Assembly: GCA_922989275.2 (NCBI GenBank)
Contig: OV277857.1
Location: 6,820,001 to 6,884,000 of the forward strand
Source: Gari tellinella
Lineage: Eukaryota; Mollusca; Bivalvia; Cardiida; Psammobiidae
DNA: 64,000 bases
Reading direction: 5' to 3'
Both the position numbers and the translations under genes were made by a program. Below the pieces are notes generated by a model that saw nothing but the letters and a program-made list of their open reading frames with translations, was not told where the DNA came from and searched no databases. This document shows, piece by piece, positions 17,845 through 29,472 of this stretch (position 1 is its first letter; each line of letters opens with the position of its first letter).

Positions 17845-18714
17845 TAAAACAGCTATAAAGAATTGTTGAAAGTGATGATTTTTTGGTTTTTACCAGCAAC
17901 GTCTAAGAACAGTGTGGTCAATTCTTGCGTACCACGATGACCAACCATTGTCTAAAACAGTTTATACAGGGTAGAACGGAGGTTATTTCTGTTCTAATAT
18001 GACCAGCTTTAGACATGCATGAGAAAGGGGAACAACTGTTTCACAGCATATCTTATGTTGAGTTTTTATTTCGACCACATTACTTTCCTTGTAAAAATAT
18101 GACTTCACATATAAAAATAATATGACTGCTGTTGTACAGCAGAGTATTTTCACACACAACCCTAGCGTTAAGTGGGAGCCGGTTAGTTATGCCGTCCCAT
18201 GTGTGATCACAATAACGGCGATTGTCAACCGTTGTCGGGCTTGGAAGTGGAGGAGTAAGTAAAAGGTTATATCAAACTGGAACAATAACAATTGTCTATA
18301 CGTAAACCAGATGTTTATTTGCGTGATGAGATGACCAAACCAGATATGTGTCAGCCTGACCTCTGGTGCATTTGATCCATCAACAACTTTCCTCATTAAT
18401 TAGTGTTTGTCGATGACATATCTATAGCCATGCTCCTGTGAAATAAACAACTGTGTCAAGGCAGTTGTTTGTTATGTTTTTCGTACTGCTGTTCGTTAAC
18501 AATCATAGCGTCACATCATGCCTTTCATGATCATTGTTTCGTAGATTGTTGAACAATTAGTTTTTGCAAAATACATTTCATTGCTACATGACATATGTCT
18601 ACCGTTTGTTCAAACCCTAAAAAGCCTTACACTGATTACATTGGTTATTAGCAAATACATTGTAATTTGTACGTAAAATGTATTAAATTTCGATTGATAC
18701 ATTACAAACCTACA
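17845..18714. other. No recognised gene or repeat
   Basis: Low-complexity-free AT-rich DNA. The antisense ORF at 18187-18396 has no domain. Confidence 0.4.
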
Positions 18715-18822
18715 GACGAGTGTCAAACAGTTTTAATCTTTACGCCGCGTTACGCGGGGTCTAATTGAGATTCAAACTGTTTGCAAAAACAAGCGAAATC
18801 GCCATCAGCAGGCAAAGGGTCA
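18715..18822 (-). repeat. Family B, short copy B5
   Basis: CGAGTGTCAAACAGTTTTAATC, core TACGCCGCGTTACGCGGGGTC, then GCAAAAACAAGCG...AAAGGGTCAA. The GATCA block is lost in one arm. Confidence 0.65.
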
Positions 18823-19179
18823 ATGTCAAATTAATAAATATTCAGGTAAAGTGAATATATTATTTCAATCTTTCTAGTCGGAAGTCCACTAGACTTAGCG
18901 AACAGATAAAATTAAGATCAGACGGTACGATGTGCAACGGTTACCCAGGATTAAAACAATAATAATATACGACAACCGTGTCGCAAAAGAGGGTCTATGT
19001 TGTGTTATAAATTCAAAATAACCTGTATTTGAATCGTATTTAGGTCACTCTATCTATATTTCAAGATCCTTGTAAAATGCGCCTCTAACTGGTGTGCATG
19101 GACAAGTAAGAATTAAAAATGCAGCGAGCAATTCTCCTTAACAGACTATAGCTTTATCGAACCTGACGATTGAACGCGG
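18823..19179. other. No recognised gene or repeat
   Basis: Nothing identified beyond scattered short AT-rich motifs. Confidence 0.4.
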
Positions 19180-19392
19180 TTAATTTTTCTCCTGCTAATC
19201 ATGTTATATAGTCTGCTTCGTAGTTATCGTCTGTAACTGTTTTACAAATTAATTTTTAAGTCATGTAAGCTAAAGGAGCCTTGGTATGAGGGTCAAACAG
19301 TTTGGATCCCTATCAGACGCCGCATAAAGCGGCGTCTAATCTGGATCCAAACTGTTTCTAAATACAAATGTATAAGGCATTTCGCTACTAAC
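19180..19392 (-). mobile_element. MITE family B, copy B6 abutting A8
   Basis: Palindrome TCAAACAGTTTGGATCCCTA...GCCGCATAAAGCGGC... at about 19291-19358 with weak B flanks (GTCTGCTTCGTAG, TAAGTCATG). A family A element starts where it ends. Confidence 0.65.
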
Positions 19393-19638
19393 CAGTGGAG
19401 AATCTGTTATTCTTTCCCAATAAACGCGTTTACGCTAAAACTATTATTTTCAATGCAAACAGTTTGGAGCCAGATCAGACGCCGGGTAACCCGGCGTCTG
19501 ATCAGGCTCCAAACTATTTGCCACCAAGATAAACAGGAATTATCAGAATTGTCCAAAAGTTGTTCTTTTCTACGTTTTAGTGCTTTGCGTTTGCGTACGT
19601 TTGCGTTTAAACGGGAAAGAATAACAGATTCTCCACTG
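19393..19638 (+). mobile_element. MITE family A, copy A8
   Basis: 246 bp near-consensus element. The left flank is AC, not TA, so the left target base pair has mutated or was lost at the B6 junction; the right flank is TA. Confidence 0.87.
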
Positions 19639-20064
19639 TAACACACTAGTGGGTTAATACAATTTTTGCCTGGCGTTATGCTGGCTTCAGACAAATACAT
19701 CATGCCCTTGAGAAAACCGTTGTCACAGACTTGCACTTTATATTTTCCCTTAAGGACATTGATAAAAAGAGATCATAATTAAGATATTGATTCAACTTGT
19801 TTAATGTCATATAAATGCCTGCCTTAACATTTTCCTCCCTGACATTTCAAATGGACAAATCTAGTTTCAAATAAGTATAATCCATTTTTTGACTACTTAG
19901 AGTTGATTTCATATACATATTTCAAAATAAGAAAGAGTGAATATCATGAACAGAGGGAGCTCTCTGATATGAGTATTTACTGTTTGCATGTGACAACATT
20001 TCTTTATACAGTTGCACTGTTAGGAAATGTCGCTTCATGATGCATGACTAGATTTCAAAAGGTA
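19639..20064. other. No recognised gene or repeat
   Basis: Nothing identified. Confidence 0.4.
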
Positions 20065-20310
20065 GAGTGGGGAATCTGTTATTCTTTCCCGTACAAACGC
20101 AAACGTACGCAAACGCAAAGCGCTAAAACGTAGAAAAGAACAACTTTTGGACAATTCTGATATTTCATGTTTATCTTGGTTGTAAACAGCTTGGAGCCTG
20201 ATCAGACGCCGGGTTACCCGGCGTCTGATCTGGCTCCAAAATGTTTTTATGGGAAATTATAGTTTTAGCGTAAACGCGTTTATCGGGAAAGAATAACAGA
20301 TTCTCCACTG
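20065..20310 (-). mobile_element. MITE family A, copy A9
   Basis: 246 bp, TA on both sides. The first base is G in place of C (GAGTGGGGAATCTG), otherwise near consensus. Confidence 0.85.
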
Positions 20311-20333
20311 TAACGTATTGTCTCATATACTTG

Positions 20334-20420
20334 CAGTGCTCCCTCCCTGCAACTGTCCTCCAAACAACGACTCTCTCCTTACAATGACTCTTGTCGTAGT
20401 TCCCTTATGGGGCCTTCACC
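20334..20420 (-). mobile_element. MITE family D, end fragment D7
   Basis: CAGTGCTCCCTCCCTGCAAC...CTTGTCGTAGTTCCCTTATGG is the D terminal block; the remainder is replaced by family B-like cores. Confidence 0.7.
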
Positions 20421-20424
20421 TTTA

Positions 20425-20725
20425 TTCCAGACTGGACGCCGCGTTATGTGTCTCGTCTGCAAAATGTGTTAAAATCAGATTATAACATTTCAAGTAAATA
20501 ACCATACAGATGTGTGTCAAACACTTTGGATCTAGACAAGATGTCGCGTTACTTGTCTCGTCTGCAAAATGTGTTAAATTAGATCAAATTATTTCAGGTT
20601 AAAAAGCATAAATGTGAGTGTTAGACAGTTTGGATCCAAATCAGACGCTGCGTTATGCGGTGTCTTATCTTGATCCAAACTTTTTGCAAAAACAATATTG
20701 AAGTCTCGACCAGCAGACAAAAGGT
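20425..20725 (-). repeat. Family B copy B7 with repeated half-palindromes
   Basis: GACGCCGCGTTATGTGTCTCGTCTGC-type blocks occur twice (near 20435 and 20540), then a fuller palindrome at 20630-20693. CTCGTCTGCAAAATGTGTTAAA recurs about 100 bases apart, which shows a partial tandem duplication. Confidence 0.65.
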
Positions 20726-21533
20726 TACACCTTCATTTTACTGAGCATAATAGTATTCTATTAAGTGTAACTGTTCGTCCCAACCGACCAACAACATTAT
20801 GTCGCTTGCTACACTTTATTTTTTCTTTTACATATTGTCTTTATGCAAGCAAGTTTCAAGGTACTGTAGCTACATGTTAACCTGGAGTCATTGTTCGCCA
20901 TTGACCTGAAAAATACCCATGGGTAAATATTCTTACATCTTGACAGTTCATTGCTTTCAATAGGCTGATATCAAGTTAGAAACATACCTCAGGGAAATTG
21001 CTTTTTCTAAATACTGTAAACAACTGGTGAGGGACGGGCTCACTAAGATATATATTTGACTGTCAATTAGTTTAGAAACTGACAAAATGTAAAAGCTTAT
21101 GTTGTCTCACTTAAGTAAATATGCTGCATTATAAATATACGTGTCATTCATGATACCTAGAGTGGTTGTTAAAAGCTGCACGTAAACCGTAGATCAAGCA
21201 TTTTAACTTATAATGGAGACAATTTAACTCAATGTTCAACAACTAGTTATCAAATCATAGCCTTGCTTGCGCTGAGGTTTTGACGGCTATAAGCTCGCCT
21301 TGTATGAAGGAGCATGTTAAGTTTTTCTTATTGCACTATGTTCGTCGTCGTCAGTCACTCCGTCCGTCCGTCGTCGTTTTCAATCGTTTTATTTTGTTTG
21401 TGTTTTATACTCGATATAAAGCTAGAGCAAGGAGTCATTTAAATGGTAATTAGACATGCTCCGAAATGAATGCAATACGCAGTGGTATCAGCTTGTCTCA
21501 TCATGAAATTTCACTGCCTTACCCCGAGTACCA
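20726..21533. other. No gene; one fragment like the AGCTCACC repeat
   Basis: Around 21260-21390, GCTGAGGTTTTGACGGCTAT and CCGTCCGTCCGTCGTCG resemble the ends of the repeat at 25689-27098. Otherwise nothing is seen. Confidence 0.4.
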
Positions 21534-21540
21534 TAGTTAG

Positions 21541-21704
21541 TTGTAAACAGTTTGAATCCTGATCAGACGCCGCGTAACGCTGCGTTTGATAAGGATCCAA
21601 ACTGTTTGACACTCAATTATATATTTTCCTAAAAAAATAATTTGAGAAATAAAAGCAGACGACAATTATTAAAATTGGATGACGTCAAAGCAGTAAAGGG
21701 GCTA
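21541..21704 (+). mobile_element. MITE family B, copy B8
   Basis: Palindrome GTAAACAGTTTGAATCCTGA..., core GACGCCGCGTAACGCTGCGTT, then GACACTC, AGCAGACGACAATTATT and GCAGTAAAGGGGCTAAAG. The left end is missing. Confidence 0.72.
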
Positions 21705-22104
21705 AAGCACATCAAACCGTTTGAAATATAGTGTACCTGTTGTAAGATGCTGAGAATAGTTAACACGTGTTTCAAATTTCAAACGGTTACCTATTATAGT
21801 TATTGAGAAATGTTGTGGTAAAACAAATTAAAACTAAAACCCAACGAAATCGACACAGACGACAGGGTGATGACACTGTCGGTAGCTCGACGTTTCGAAA
21901 TGTTGACTAAATCATGTTTTATAAAACAACAAACACATGATAAATGGAGCAAACACAATACAAGGTTTAAATTCGATGGGATTCTGAACCCTGTATTTAA
22001 CACAAACTTAGGAATTATATGTGTGACTTGGCTGTATTATCTTCTATAAAAGTATCCTTTCGAAAACGTAAAACTTGATATCTAGCTAAAGCTCTGCAAT
22101 AATA
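21705..22104. other. No recognised gene or repeat
   Basis: Overlapping ORFs on both strands at 21800-22049 show no domain. Confidence 0.4.
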
Positions 22105-22350
22105 CAGTGGAGAATCTGTTATTCATTCCCGTTTAAACGCAAACGTACGCAAACGCAAAACACTAAAACGTAGAAAAGAACAACTTTTGGACAATTCTGA
22201 TATTTCATGTTTATCTTGGTGGCAAACAGTTTGGAGCCTGATCAGACGCCGGGTTACACGGCGTCTGATCTGGCTCCAAACTGTTTGCACTGCAAATAAT
22301 AGTTTTAGCGTAAACGCGTTTATTGGGAAAGAATAACAGATTCTCCACTG
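22105..22350 (-). mobile_element. MITE family A, copy A10
   Basis: 246 bp, TA on both sides, reverse orientation. Core GCCGGGTTACACGGC. Confidence 0.88.
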
Positions 22351-22553
22351 TATGTAATATGCTTTTAAATGTAGTGCTTCAACGTCGAAATAATCTCAGT
22401 GTTTTTCGTAGTAATACAATTCCTTTATCAGCTCATTTTGTACTATTCAGATCTGGATCTCAAAATGAATTCATATATTGTTTAAACACGGTCGATAGAT
22501 ATAATTGTATATTCTCTTGTTGATTTTTCTAATTGTTTTAGCAGATGCGCATA

Positions 22554-24016
22554 CGAGGGTTGTTCGGAAAGTTCGTAGAATTTTGTTATATATCTGGTTA
22601 GCTTCATTTGATCAATTTGAAATTTGGTATGTAAGTACCTCAACTTATTTTAAAAATATTTTCTGAGAGAGAAATGAAACAAACAATGTTTACCGAATAT
22701 ACATGTTACCGTAGCAACGCAGTAACGGGGACCCGGAGCAGCTCGAAAATTCTAATTTTTTACACTTTATTCTAATGAAGTAAACGTGATTTCCCTCAAT
22801 TCTGTTGACGCTAGAAAAGCACGAAAACGTGTGATTGTAACATGACGTCATGACGTTAGTTACTCATAATTTCAAAACATTGTGAGCGTTTGAAGAGAAA
22901 TTACAGTATTTAGTCTACAGAGAGCGGAAATGCGAACTTAAAAGAAATGACGTCGACCAGTGACGTTGACTTGCAAAGTTTTGTAAAAGAATTTTGTTAC
23001 TCTAGGTAAATCGCCGACAAAAACTCTTAAAATGATTAAATCAACGGGAAAATATGACTAGAAGTTCAGCCTCGCATTCCTGTATAAATGGCACTCACTA
23101 TTTAGGAATTGAAGATAATCGATCCAGGACGCTCCTAGGAGTGACCGACCATCACTCTTAGCTGCTTCCATTAAGGACGGGTCAAAAGATTGGTAAATGC
23201 TGACAGAAGAACAACAGTAGAGTATATATCCGATGAAATTGGGGTTTCGGTCTCTACCGTACATGAAATATTAAGAGATGAACTTGGTAAGTCTAACGTT
23301 AGAGCACACTGGGTGCCGAGGTTGTTTACGGACAAGGAAAAGGAGAACCGATTTCGATGCTCTCAGGTGTTTCTCAGCCGCAAAGAAGCCGAAGGTGACG
23401 ATTTTTTGACAGAATTATCACTACGGATGAGATACGAGAGAAGCGACTACACATGGATCTTGAGCGCGCAATGCCCCATTAGGATAATGAATGGGCCGTA
23501 GAGCAGCTTAAACACAGTTAGAAATCAGCTTGCTATGGTTTGAGATGTAAGAACATCCGCCTAACGGCCCGACTTGGCTCCAATGGATTTTAGAGTGCTC
23601 ACAGAGTTAAAGGCGAACTTACATGGAATTACATTTGTTTCAGCAGCTGAATTTATACCAAACAGACCCATAAAGTTGTATCTACATTCAGTGAAGATGT
23701 GTATACAGAAACGTACGCAAAATGAGTTAGAAGGCATAACAAGTGGACGAATATTGCGGGTGTTTATGTTGAGAAAGTGAGACGTTCGCTCGACGTACAT
23801 AACGTTTGACGTCACGTTGACGCTGACGTGCTCCGGGTATGCGTTATGTATGTATTTGTAAGATGCATAGAAAAAATGTGTTTAAGCGTATATTGCCGAT
23901 TTTCACAGAATATGTAGCACAGATCTGGAAATTAATGTTGATCTAATTTTTTGCATCCAACTACGACTATACGTAATTTTATAACAAAATTCTACGAACT
24001 TTCCGAACAACCCTCG
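22554..24016 (+). mobile_element. Mariner-like element, full length with broken transposase
   Basis: 1463 bp. The 37-bp terminal inverted repeats CGAGGGTTGTTCGGAAAGTT... (22554-22590) and their complement (23980-24016) are identical base for base, and TA flanks both sides (22552-22553, 24017-24018). The interior encodes a decayed mariner transposase on the + strand. The target, ends and protein all agree on the mariner family. Confidence 0.93.
23178..23780 (+). pseudogene. Mariner transposase relic
   Basis: GRVKRLVNADRRTTVEYISD.. then VSTVHEIL and HWVPRLFT match the second helix-turn-helix and WVPRLLT linker of mariner transposases. After a poly-T run at 23402-23407 the frame shifts: the continuation DRIITTDE, with the first catalytic Asp at 23426-23428, is in another frame. 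DLAPMDF at 23571 matches the SPDLAP block with the last catalytic residue, back in the first frame, followed by LKANLHG. Only 145 nt separate these two blocks, against roughly 380 expected from mariner spacing, so the segment with the second Asp is deleted. The N-terminal part upstream is unreadable. It cannot make an active enzyme. Confidence 0.88.
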
Positions 24017-24018
24017 TA

Positions 24019-24955
24019 CATATTAAGGTATAAACGAATTATTCATTATAAGCTGTTCTTGTTCTGTTAAATTTCGTATTAAGCTTGTCTTTAGAAAGTA
24101 GACACTTAAATATAGTATTCTAGTTGCACGGAGATGCACATACATACATACGTAACATCACTCCACTATAACATTATGTCTACATAACATGTTTTGCTTT
24201 TCACATATAGAATAGTTTCAATTGATATGTGCAATGTTTTGTGTACATATCCACATATTTTGTTTCGAAACTGTCACGGTATACAAAATTAGATATTTAT
24301 ATAGAAACAAGTACTGTTTTCTCAATTACAAAAATGTGTATGTTGTCTAAAGTCTGTTTGTATTACGACCAGTGTATAGGGTTGCCTACATGTATGTAGT
24401 CGGAGTAAAACATTGTTTGCACCAGTCAATCAAGTAACGATTGGGAGTGATATAATTTAAAAAATATAGTATCATTCATCTTAGAATATAAATAGAATAC
24501 CATCCATCTTTCACAATGGGTTGTAAATAGTGTTAACAAATGTTTATTTAATTCTGTCATTTCCTATTTGGATTTACGCTGAGTTAATTTCATTCCGATG
24601 CTGTGGTAAATTATATTTTACTGGGTTTTGCTGTAAAACTCGGGCTTTTATTGATACATTTATTAGATAGTGTTTTAATTCTACAGCAGTAAACGTATCT
24701 GTAATGGTTTTTAAATACTTAATGGTTTCGAGAGTTTAAATGCGATTTGTCAGAAATGAAATATAACATTGACCTTGATTTCGATTTACACTTCATATTT
24801 TAAATTTCATAAATTAAGCTTACACACGACACACTTAAATGTTCTCAATGAACCTGTTTCATTGTAACAACATCTTCCAGAAACATATTTTCTGTTTTAG
24901 TATATGTTCTTATACTATAGGATGTATATGTAGCTTGCATTTAACTCATTTAACC
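24019..24955. other. No recognised gene or repeat
   Basis: AT-rich sequence between the mariner-like element and the long-TIR element, with nothing identifiable. Confidence 0.45.
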
Positions 24956-24960
24956 ATTCC

Positions 24961-25420
24961 CACGGTGAATAAACGTACACAGGATATAGACACCAAAGTG
25001 ATCAGGAATTGAAAGCGAAAGTAGCGAGGTGAGTACTTTTATTACGTTTATCACTAAAATCTTCTTACAAATAAAGTAAACATGAATTGCAAGATAGTCT
25101 GTAGACATATGTGACCACACTGATGCCAGGAATATAAATAAATTCACCTGGAAGACTGAATAAAAAGCTTTAATCACTGGTCATAGTCGCATCTTCGTCA
25201 ACATTTGTCATTATTTTCGCTGTTTATACACGTTATACAAAAAAAGTGAATCGACAGTTCGATTTATTTTTCAATTCAAAGTAATTGTGCAAAATCTGCT
25301 TAAAATCAGACCAACAATAGCTGAGATAGTTGACGTCAAACCGATAGGACGTTGTACTGGGGATAGTATATTACTGTACAGGGGATAGCATTTCCAAAAA
25401 TATTTCTGTACTGGGGATAG
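24961..25420 (+). repeat. Left terminal inverted repeat of the 4.5-kb element
   Basis: Pairs with 29013-29472 at high identity over its outer 300 bp and lower identity near GTACTGGGGATAG motifs (25354, 25375 and 25412 areas). Reading frames that look conserved between the arms reflect only this identity. Confidence 0.85.
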
Positions 25421-25686
25421 ACGAATATAAAATATTAAACAAGGGCCACTTTTCGAGAAGTACGAAGTATTCCAATAATAGTCAGCGTGTATAAACAATA
25501 CACACATCTTCATAGTCCATCAGATGTGTACAGTTAGGGACATCGAGCTAATATTAGACTTCAAGCGCTGTCCCTCACAGTACACAGGCGTTAAGGGTCA
25601 TCATTGAGAGGTTATATTTTGCTCTATGTTTTATTAAACCCGACGGATTTTGTTAGGCATCAAATATCTCAAACGGTAAGGCATTG

Positions 25687-27098
25687 TTAGCTCACCTGAG
25701 GCAAAGGCTCAAGGTGAGCTATTGGGATGGCCCTGTGTCCGTCGTGCGTCGTCCGTCGACGTTAACAATTGCTTTAAATGACATCATCTCCTATACTGCT
25801 TGACAGATTTCAACCAAACTTTACAGGAATGTTCCTTGGGTCAAGCTTTTTGTATTTTTTTCAAAGAATTAAAAAACAATGTAGAACTCTGGTTGCCATG
25901 GCAACCAAAGTGAAAAAATGAGGAAATCTTAAAAATGATTCTTGTCTAAAACTACAAGGGCCAGAGCTTAGATATTTGGCACATATCATCATCAATAGAT
26001 CCTCTATCAAGTTTGTTCAAATTATGCCCCTTGTGTCAAAATTGGCCCGCCCCGGAGGTCACAGTTTTACATAGAGTTATGTAGTGAAATTTTCAAACGT
26101 CTTCTTCTCTGAAACTAATATGGCCAGAGCTTTGATATTTGGAATGGTGACACTTCTAAAGTGTCCTATACGAATATTGTTCAAATGGTTCTGGTCGGTT
26201 CATATCTAGGTCGCAGGAGCTAAAAAGATATTGTTTTCAATGAAAACTTAAAAATCTTCTTGTCAAAAACTACAAGGGCCAGAGCTTAAATATTGGGCAG
26301 ATAGTATCTTCTACAGGTCCTCTATCAAGTTTGTTCAAATTATGCCCCTTGGGTCAAAATTAGTCCCGCCCCAGGGTCACAGTTTTACATCGAGTTATAT
26401 AGTGAACATTTCAAACGTCTTCTTCTCTGACACTAATATGGCCAGAGCTTTGATATTCGGTATGGCCACACTTCTGAATATCCTTTACTTATTTGTTCAA
26501 ATGGTTCCGGTCTGTTGCATATCTAGGTCACATAAGCTAAAAATATTTGTTTTTCTATAAAAACTTAAAAAATCTTCTCGTAAAAAACTATAAGGGCCAG
26601 AGCTTAGATATTTGGCACATATCATCATCAACAGATCCTCTATCAAGTTTGTTCAAATTATGCCCCTGGGGTCAAAATTAGTCTCGCCCCGGGGGTCACA
26701 GGTTTACATAGAGTTATATAGTGAAATTTGCAAACGTCTTCTCCTCTAAAACTATTATGGCATTTGCCTCAGCTTTGATATTCGGCATGGTGACACTTCT
26801 AGATATCCTTTACCTATTTTGTTAAAATGGTTCCAGTCTGTTGCATATATAGGTCACATGAGCTAAAAATAGATGTTTTTTCAATGGAAACATAAAAAAA
26901 TCTTCTGGTCTAAAACCCTAGTACCCTGATCTTAGATATTTGGCACATAGCATCATCTACAAGTCCTCTATCAAGATTATTCAAATTTAATTATGCCCCT
27001 CGGGTAAAAAAATGACACTTCCTGGACATAAATCATTATCTCCATTTTGTCAGCTATTCTCAGGTGAGCGAAATATGCCCCATGGGGCTCTTGTTTTT
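25687..27098 (+). repeat. AGCTCACCTGAG...CAGGTGAGC repeat with internal ~318-bp tandem units
   Basis: Starts AGCTCACCTGAGGCAAAGGC, followed by GTCCGTCGTGCGTCGTCCGTCG, and ends CTCAGGTGAGCGAAATATGC + CCCATGGGGCTCTTG. Inside, CCTCTATCAAGTTTGTTCAA recurs at 26001, 26319, 26637 and (varied) 26965, giving units of 318, 318 and 328 bp. No long ORF. I recognise the type as common in bivalve genomes; its mobility class is not clear. Confidence 0.82.
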
Positions 27099-27579
27099 AA
27101 AAATAAGACCACCGATAGATAAATCTGGTGTGTATCATCTATGTGTAATATGTAAACAACAATATAAACAACCTCTGCAGGAGTATTTTGAAAAGTTTTA
27201 AATTAGATTAACAGCGACCTGAAGTTTGACTTGAGGACAGAAATTGGTTTCAAAACGATTTTTAGCAATACGTGTTTTATTTTAACTAGTAAATGTGATT
27301 CAATTTGGGATTTTACGAAATGAGGCAAAAGTAAATTTCCTTCCTTTCTTATTATAATCGTGTCTTAGCGTACTGAAGGATTATCAATTATTGTACGTGA
27401 TAAATTAGTATGGTAATTTTATTTTGCCGATTTTTTTCAGCTATCCGATGATTAAACCGCAGAATGACAGAAATGTCTACCCCGTATATATAGAAAATAC
27501 CAGCTATACGGTATGTTTCTACTCGAACCGTAGTTTCTGAGCTTGAAGATCTTAATTTTTCTCTAAAAAATATCTCTAT

Positions 27580-28124
27580 TTAAAGCGACTCGCAACCAGA
27601 TGGTGCATTAAAAATAGTAATTTGTAAATATGTGTCAAACGCTTATATAAATGGTAAAGAATTAGTTTAGGATAAGAAATTCTGTTTAAAAAAATGTATT
27701 TCAATAAAAAAAAATATTGGTCTCTGGTGGGATTCGAACCCGGGGCCCGGCATTGGCGGACAGAAGGCAAAATAGGGGAAACCGCTTAGACCAATGGACC
27801 ACGGAACTATCCGTTTATCTCGGATCGATTTAACGTATTTCAATGTGTAGCGATCGAAAGTGCATACAACTGCGTAATTCGGCTCGTGTTTATGTCTGAG
27901 CCCGTGTAGGGAAGCAACAACAACAACTATACCGTTAGCTAACGCTATAGAAAAACGATGGAAAATATCTAAAAATCTAAGATTCGGTGACGATTCTTGA
28001 GACTTTGTTTGGACTGATCATATTTTTTTAATGTCAGAAGCCAAATAATGCCACAAATTTGCTTTTATTTGAGTATTTTATTTTATTTTGACAAATACAC
28101 CATCCGGTTGCGAGTCCCTTTAAA
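27580..28124. mobile_element. TIR element carrying a tRNA-like head
   Basis: Ends TTAAAGCGACTCGCAACCAG and ...GGTTGCGAGTCCCTTTAAA are inverted repeats of about 25 bp, with TTTAAA at both junctions. Its - strand contains a tRNA-like unit (27716-27810). Confidence 0.75.
27716..27810 (-). repeat. tRNA-like sequence (SINE head type)
   Basis: On the - strand: TGGTCCATTGGTCTAAGCGG (A-box-like) and GGGTTCGAATCCC (perfect B box), spaced for a long-variable-arm tRNA. The 5' acceptor strand does not pair with the 3' AGAGACCA, so it is not a working tRNA. Confidence 0.7.
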
Positions 28125-29012
28125 ACATTGTGGAGCCTAATCAGACTTGTTATGAAAATAGACGAAGAAATTACCCAAGGATAACTGACAGTAAATTTTG
28201 ATGCAAATGGACCAGTAGTTTAGAAAAGAATTTAGGTTTTATCGCATATATAGGCAACAGCATTGTTTTGTAAAATATTGCAGAGCCTTATGTGCTAGCA
28301 ATACAGGTAAACCGATACAACCCCCTCCCACACACATACATTGAAGCAGCATCAACCAAAGATTAATTGACAACAATGTTCAATGAAACCGGTCTCAAAG
28401 AAGAAAGTCGTTGGCAACACTCCTTTTAATTCGTTCGGCAAGTGCAAGTACTAAGAAAACTGTGCATTGGCAATGCTGAATAATGGCTGTTTCTTATTGT
28501 AATAGAAGTAGTATGGCGACATCTAGAAACTTAAAGGAGAACGGTGCAGATCCTGATTAAAAATGCGGATGTGCAGGCTGCTCCGGATATGCACTGGTCG
28601 CAAAGGTAAAGTCTAATTTTGGCTCATACATATATAGATGAACACGTTGTATGTTTTTACCTTGAAAACCAGTGTTGTGTGAAAGGTTGCGCATTGTTGG
28701 TATATGAGTAACTACAAAATAGCCGAGTCCAAATAGCAGCGATTCTTTCAAGAATGCTTTGATAATTTACAGTTTACTCTGTTAAATACATTCGACATGT
28801 ATTTCACCACAAACTACTACTATCGCATTAAGGCGTAAGAAGGGAGAATGATATGTAATAAATGTAGTGGCTTTGGACTTAACTTCCTAGAAAAATGAAG
28901 ATTATCCATTATTTCGTATGCTGGAAACGTAACAGCATGTAGTTTGCCATAAAAATCAAACGCAATGTACCATAATACCATTTTACTACACAAAACAATA
29001 AGTTTTCGTGAG
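28125..29012. other. Interior of the 4.5-kb element, unrecognised
   Basis: A weak inverted block, GGTGCAGATCCTGATT / GGATATGCACTGG, lies near 28542-28590. No transposase motif was found. Confidence 0.4.
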
Positions 29013-29472
29013 TCTATCCCCAGTACAGCCTTCCACTATCCCCCGTACAATAAATAACCGTTGGACACTATCCCCAGTACATGTGGCGGTCGGTTTGACA
29101 TGGTATATCTTAGCTGTTGTTGGTCGATTTTTAAGCAGCTTTTGCATAGTTACATTTAAATGAAAAATAAACAGATCTGTAGATTCACTTTTTTGTATAA
29201 CGTGTATAAACAGCGAAAATAATGACACATGTTGACGAAGATGCGACTATGGCCAGTGATTAAAGCTTTTTATTCAGTTTTCCAGGTGAATATATTTATA
29301 TTCCTGGCATCAGTGTGGTCACATATGTCAACAGACTATCTTGAAATTCATGTTTACTTTATTTGTAAGAAGATTGTAGAGATAAACGTAATAAAAGTAC
29401 TCACCTCGCTACTTTCGCTTTCAATTCCTGATCACTTTGGTGTCTATATCCTGTGTACGTTTATTCACCGTG
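29013..29472 (-). repeat. Right terminal inverted repeat of the 4.5-kb element
   Basis: Reverse complement of the left arm; contains CTATCCCCAGTAC-like motifs near 29014, 29033 and 29070. Confidence 0.85.

Larger units (their letters stand above)
24961..29472. mobile_element. Long-TIR DNA element, 4.5 kb, CACGGTG ends and 5-bp target duplication
   Basis: Arms 24961-25420 and 29013-29472 are inverted repeats of about 460 bp, beginning CACGGTGAATAAACGTACAC at both tips. ATTCC flanks both tips (24956-24960, 29473-29477). The inner end of each arm carries three GTACTGGGGATAG-like motifs. CAC..TG tips plus a 5-bp duplication are the marks of Transib/RAG-type transposons, though the duplication is not GC-rich and no transposase is seen. 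The interior holds two other elements (25687-27098, 27580-28124) and some unrecognised DNA. It could instead be a fold-back element of another class. Confidence 0.72.

Noticed and set aside
27716..27810. Functional tRNA gene
   Set aside because: B box is perfect, but the 5' acceptor strand does not pair with the 3' end; it lies inside a TIR element.
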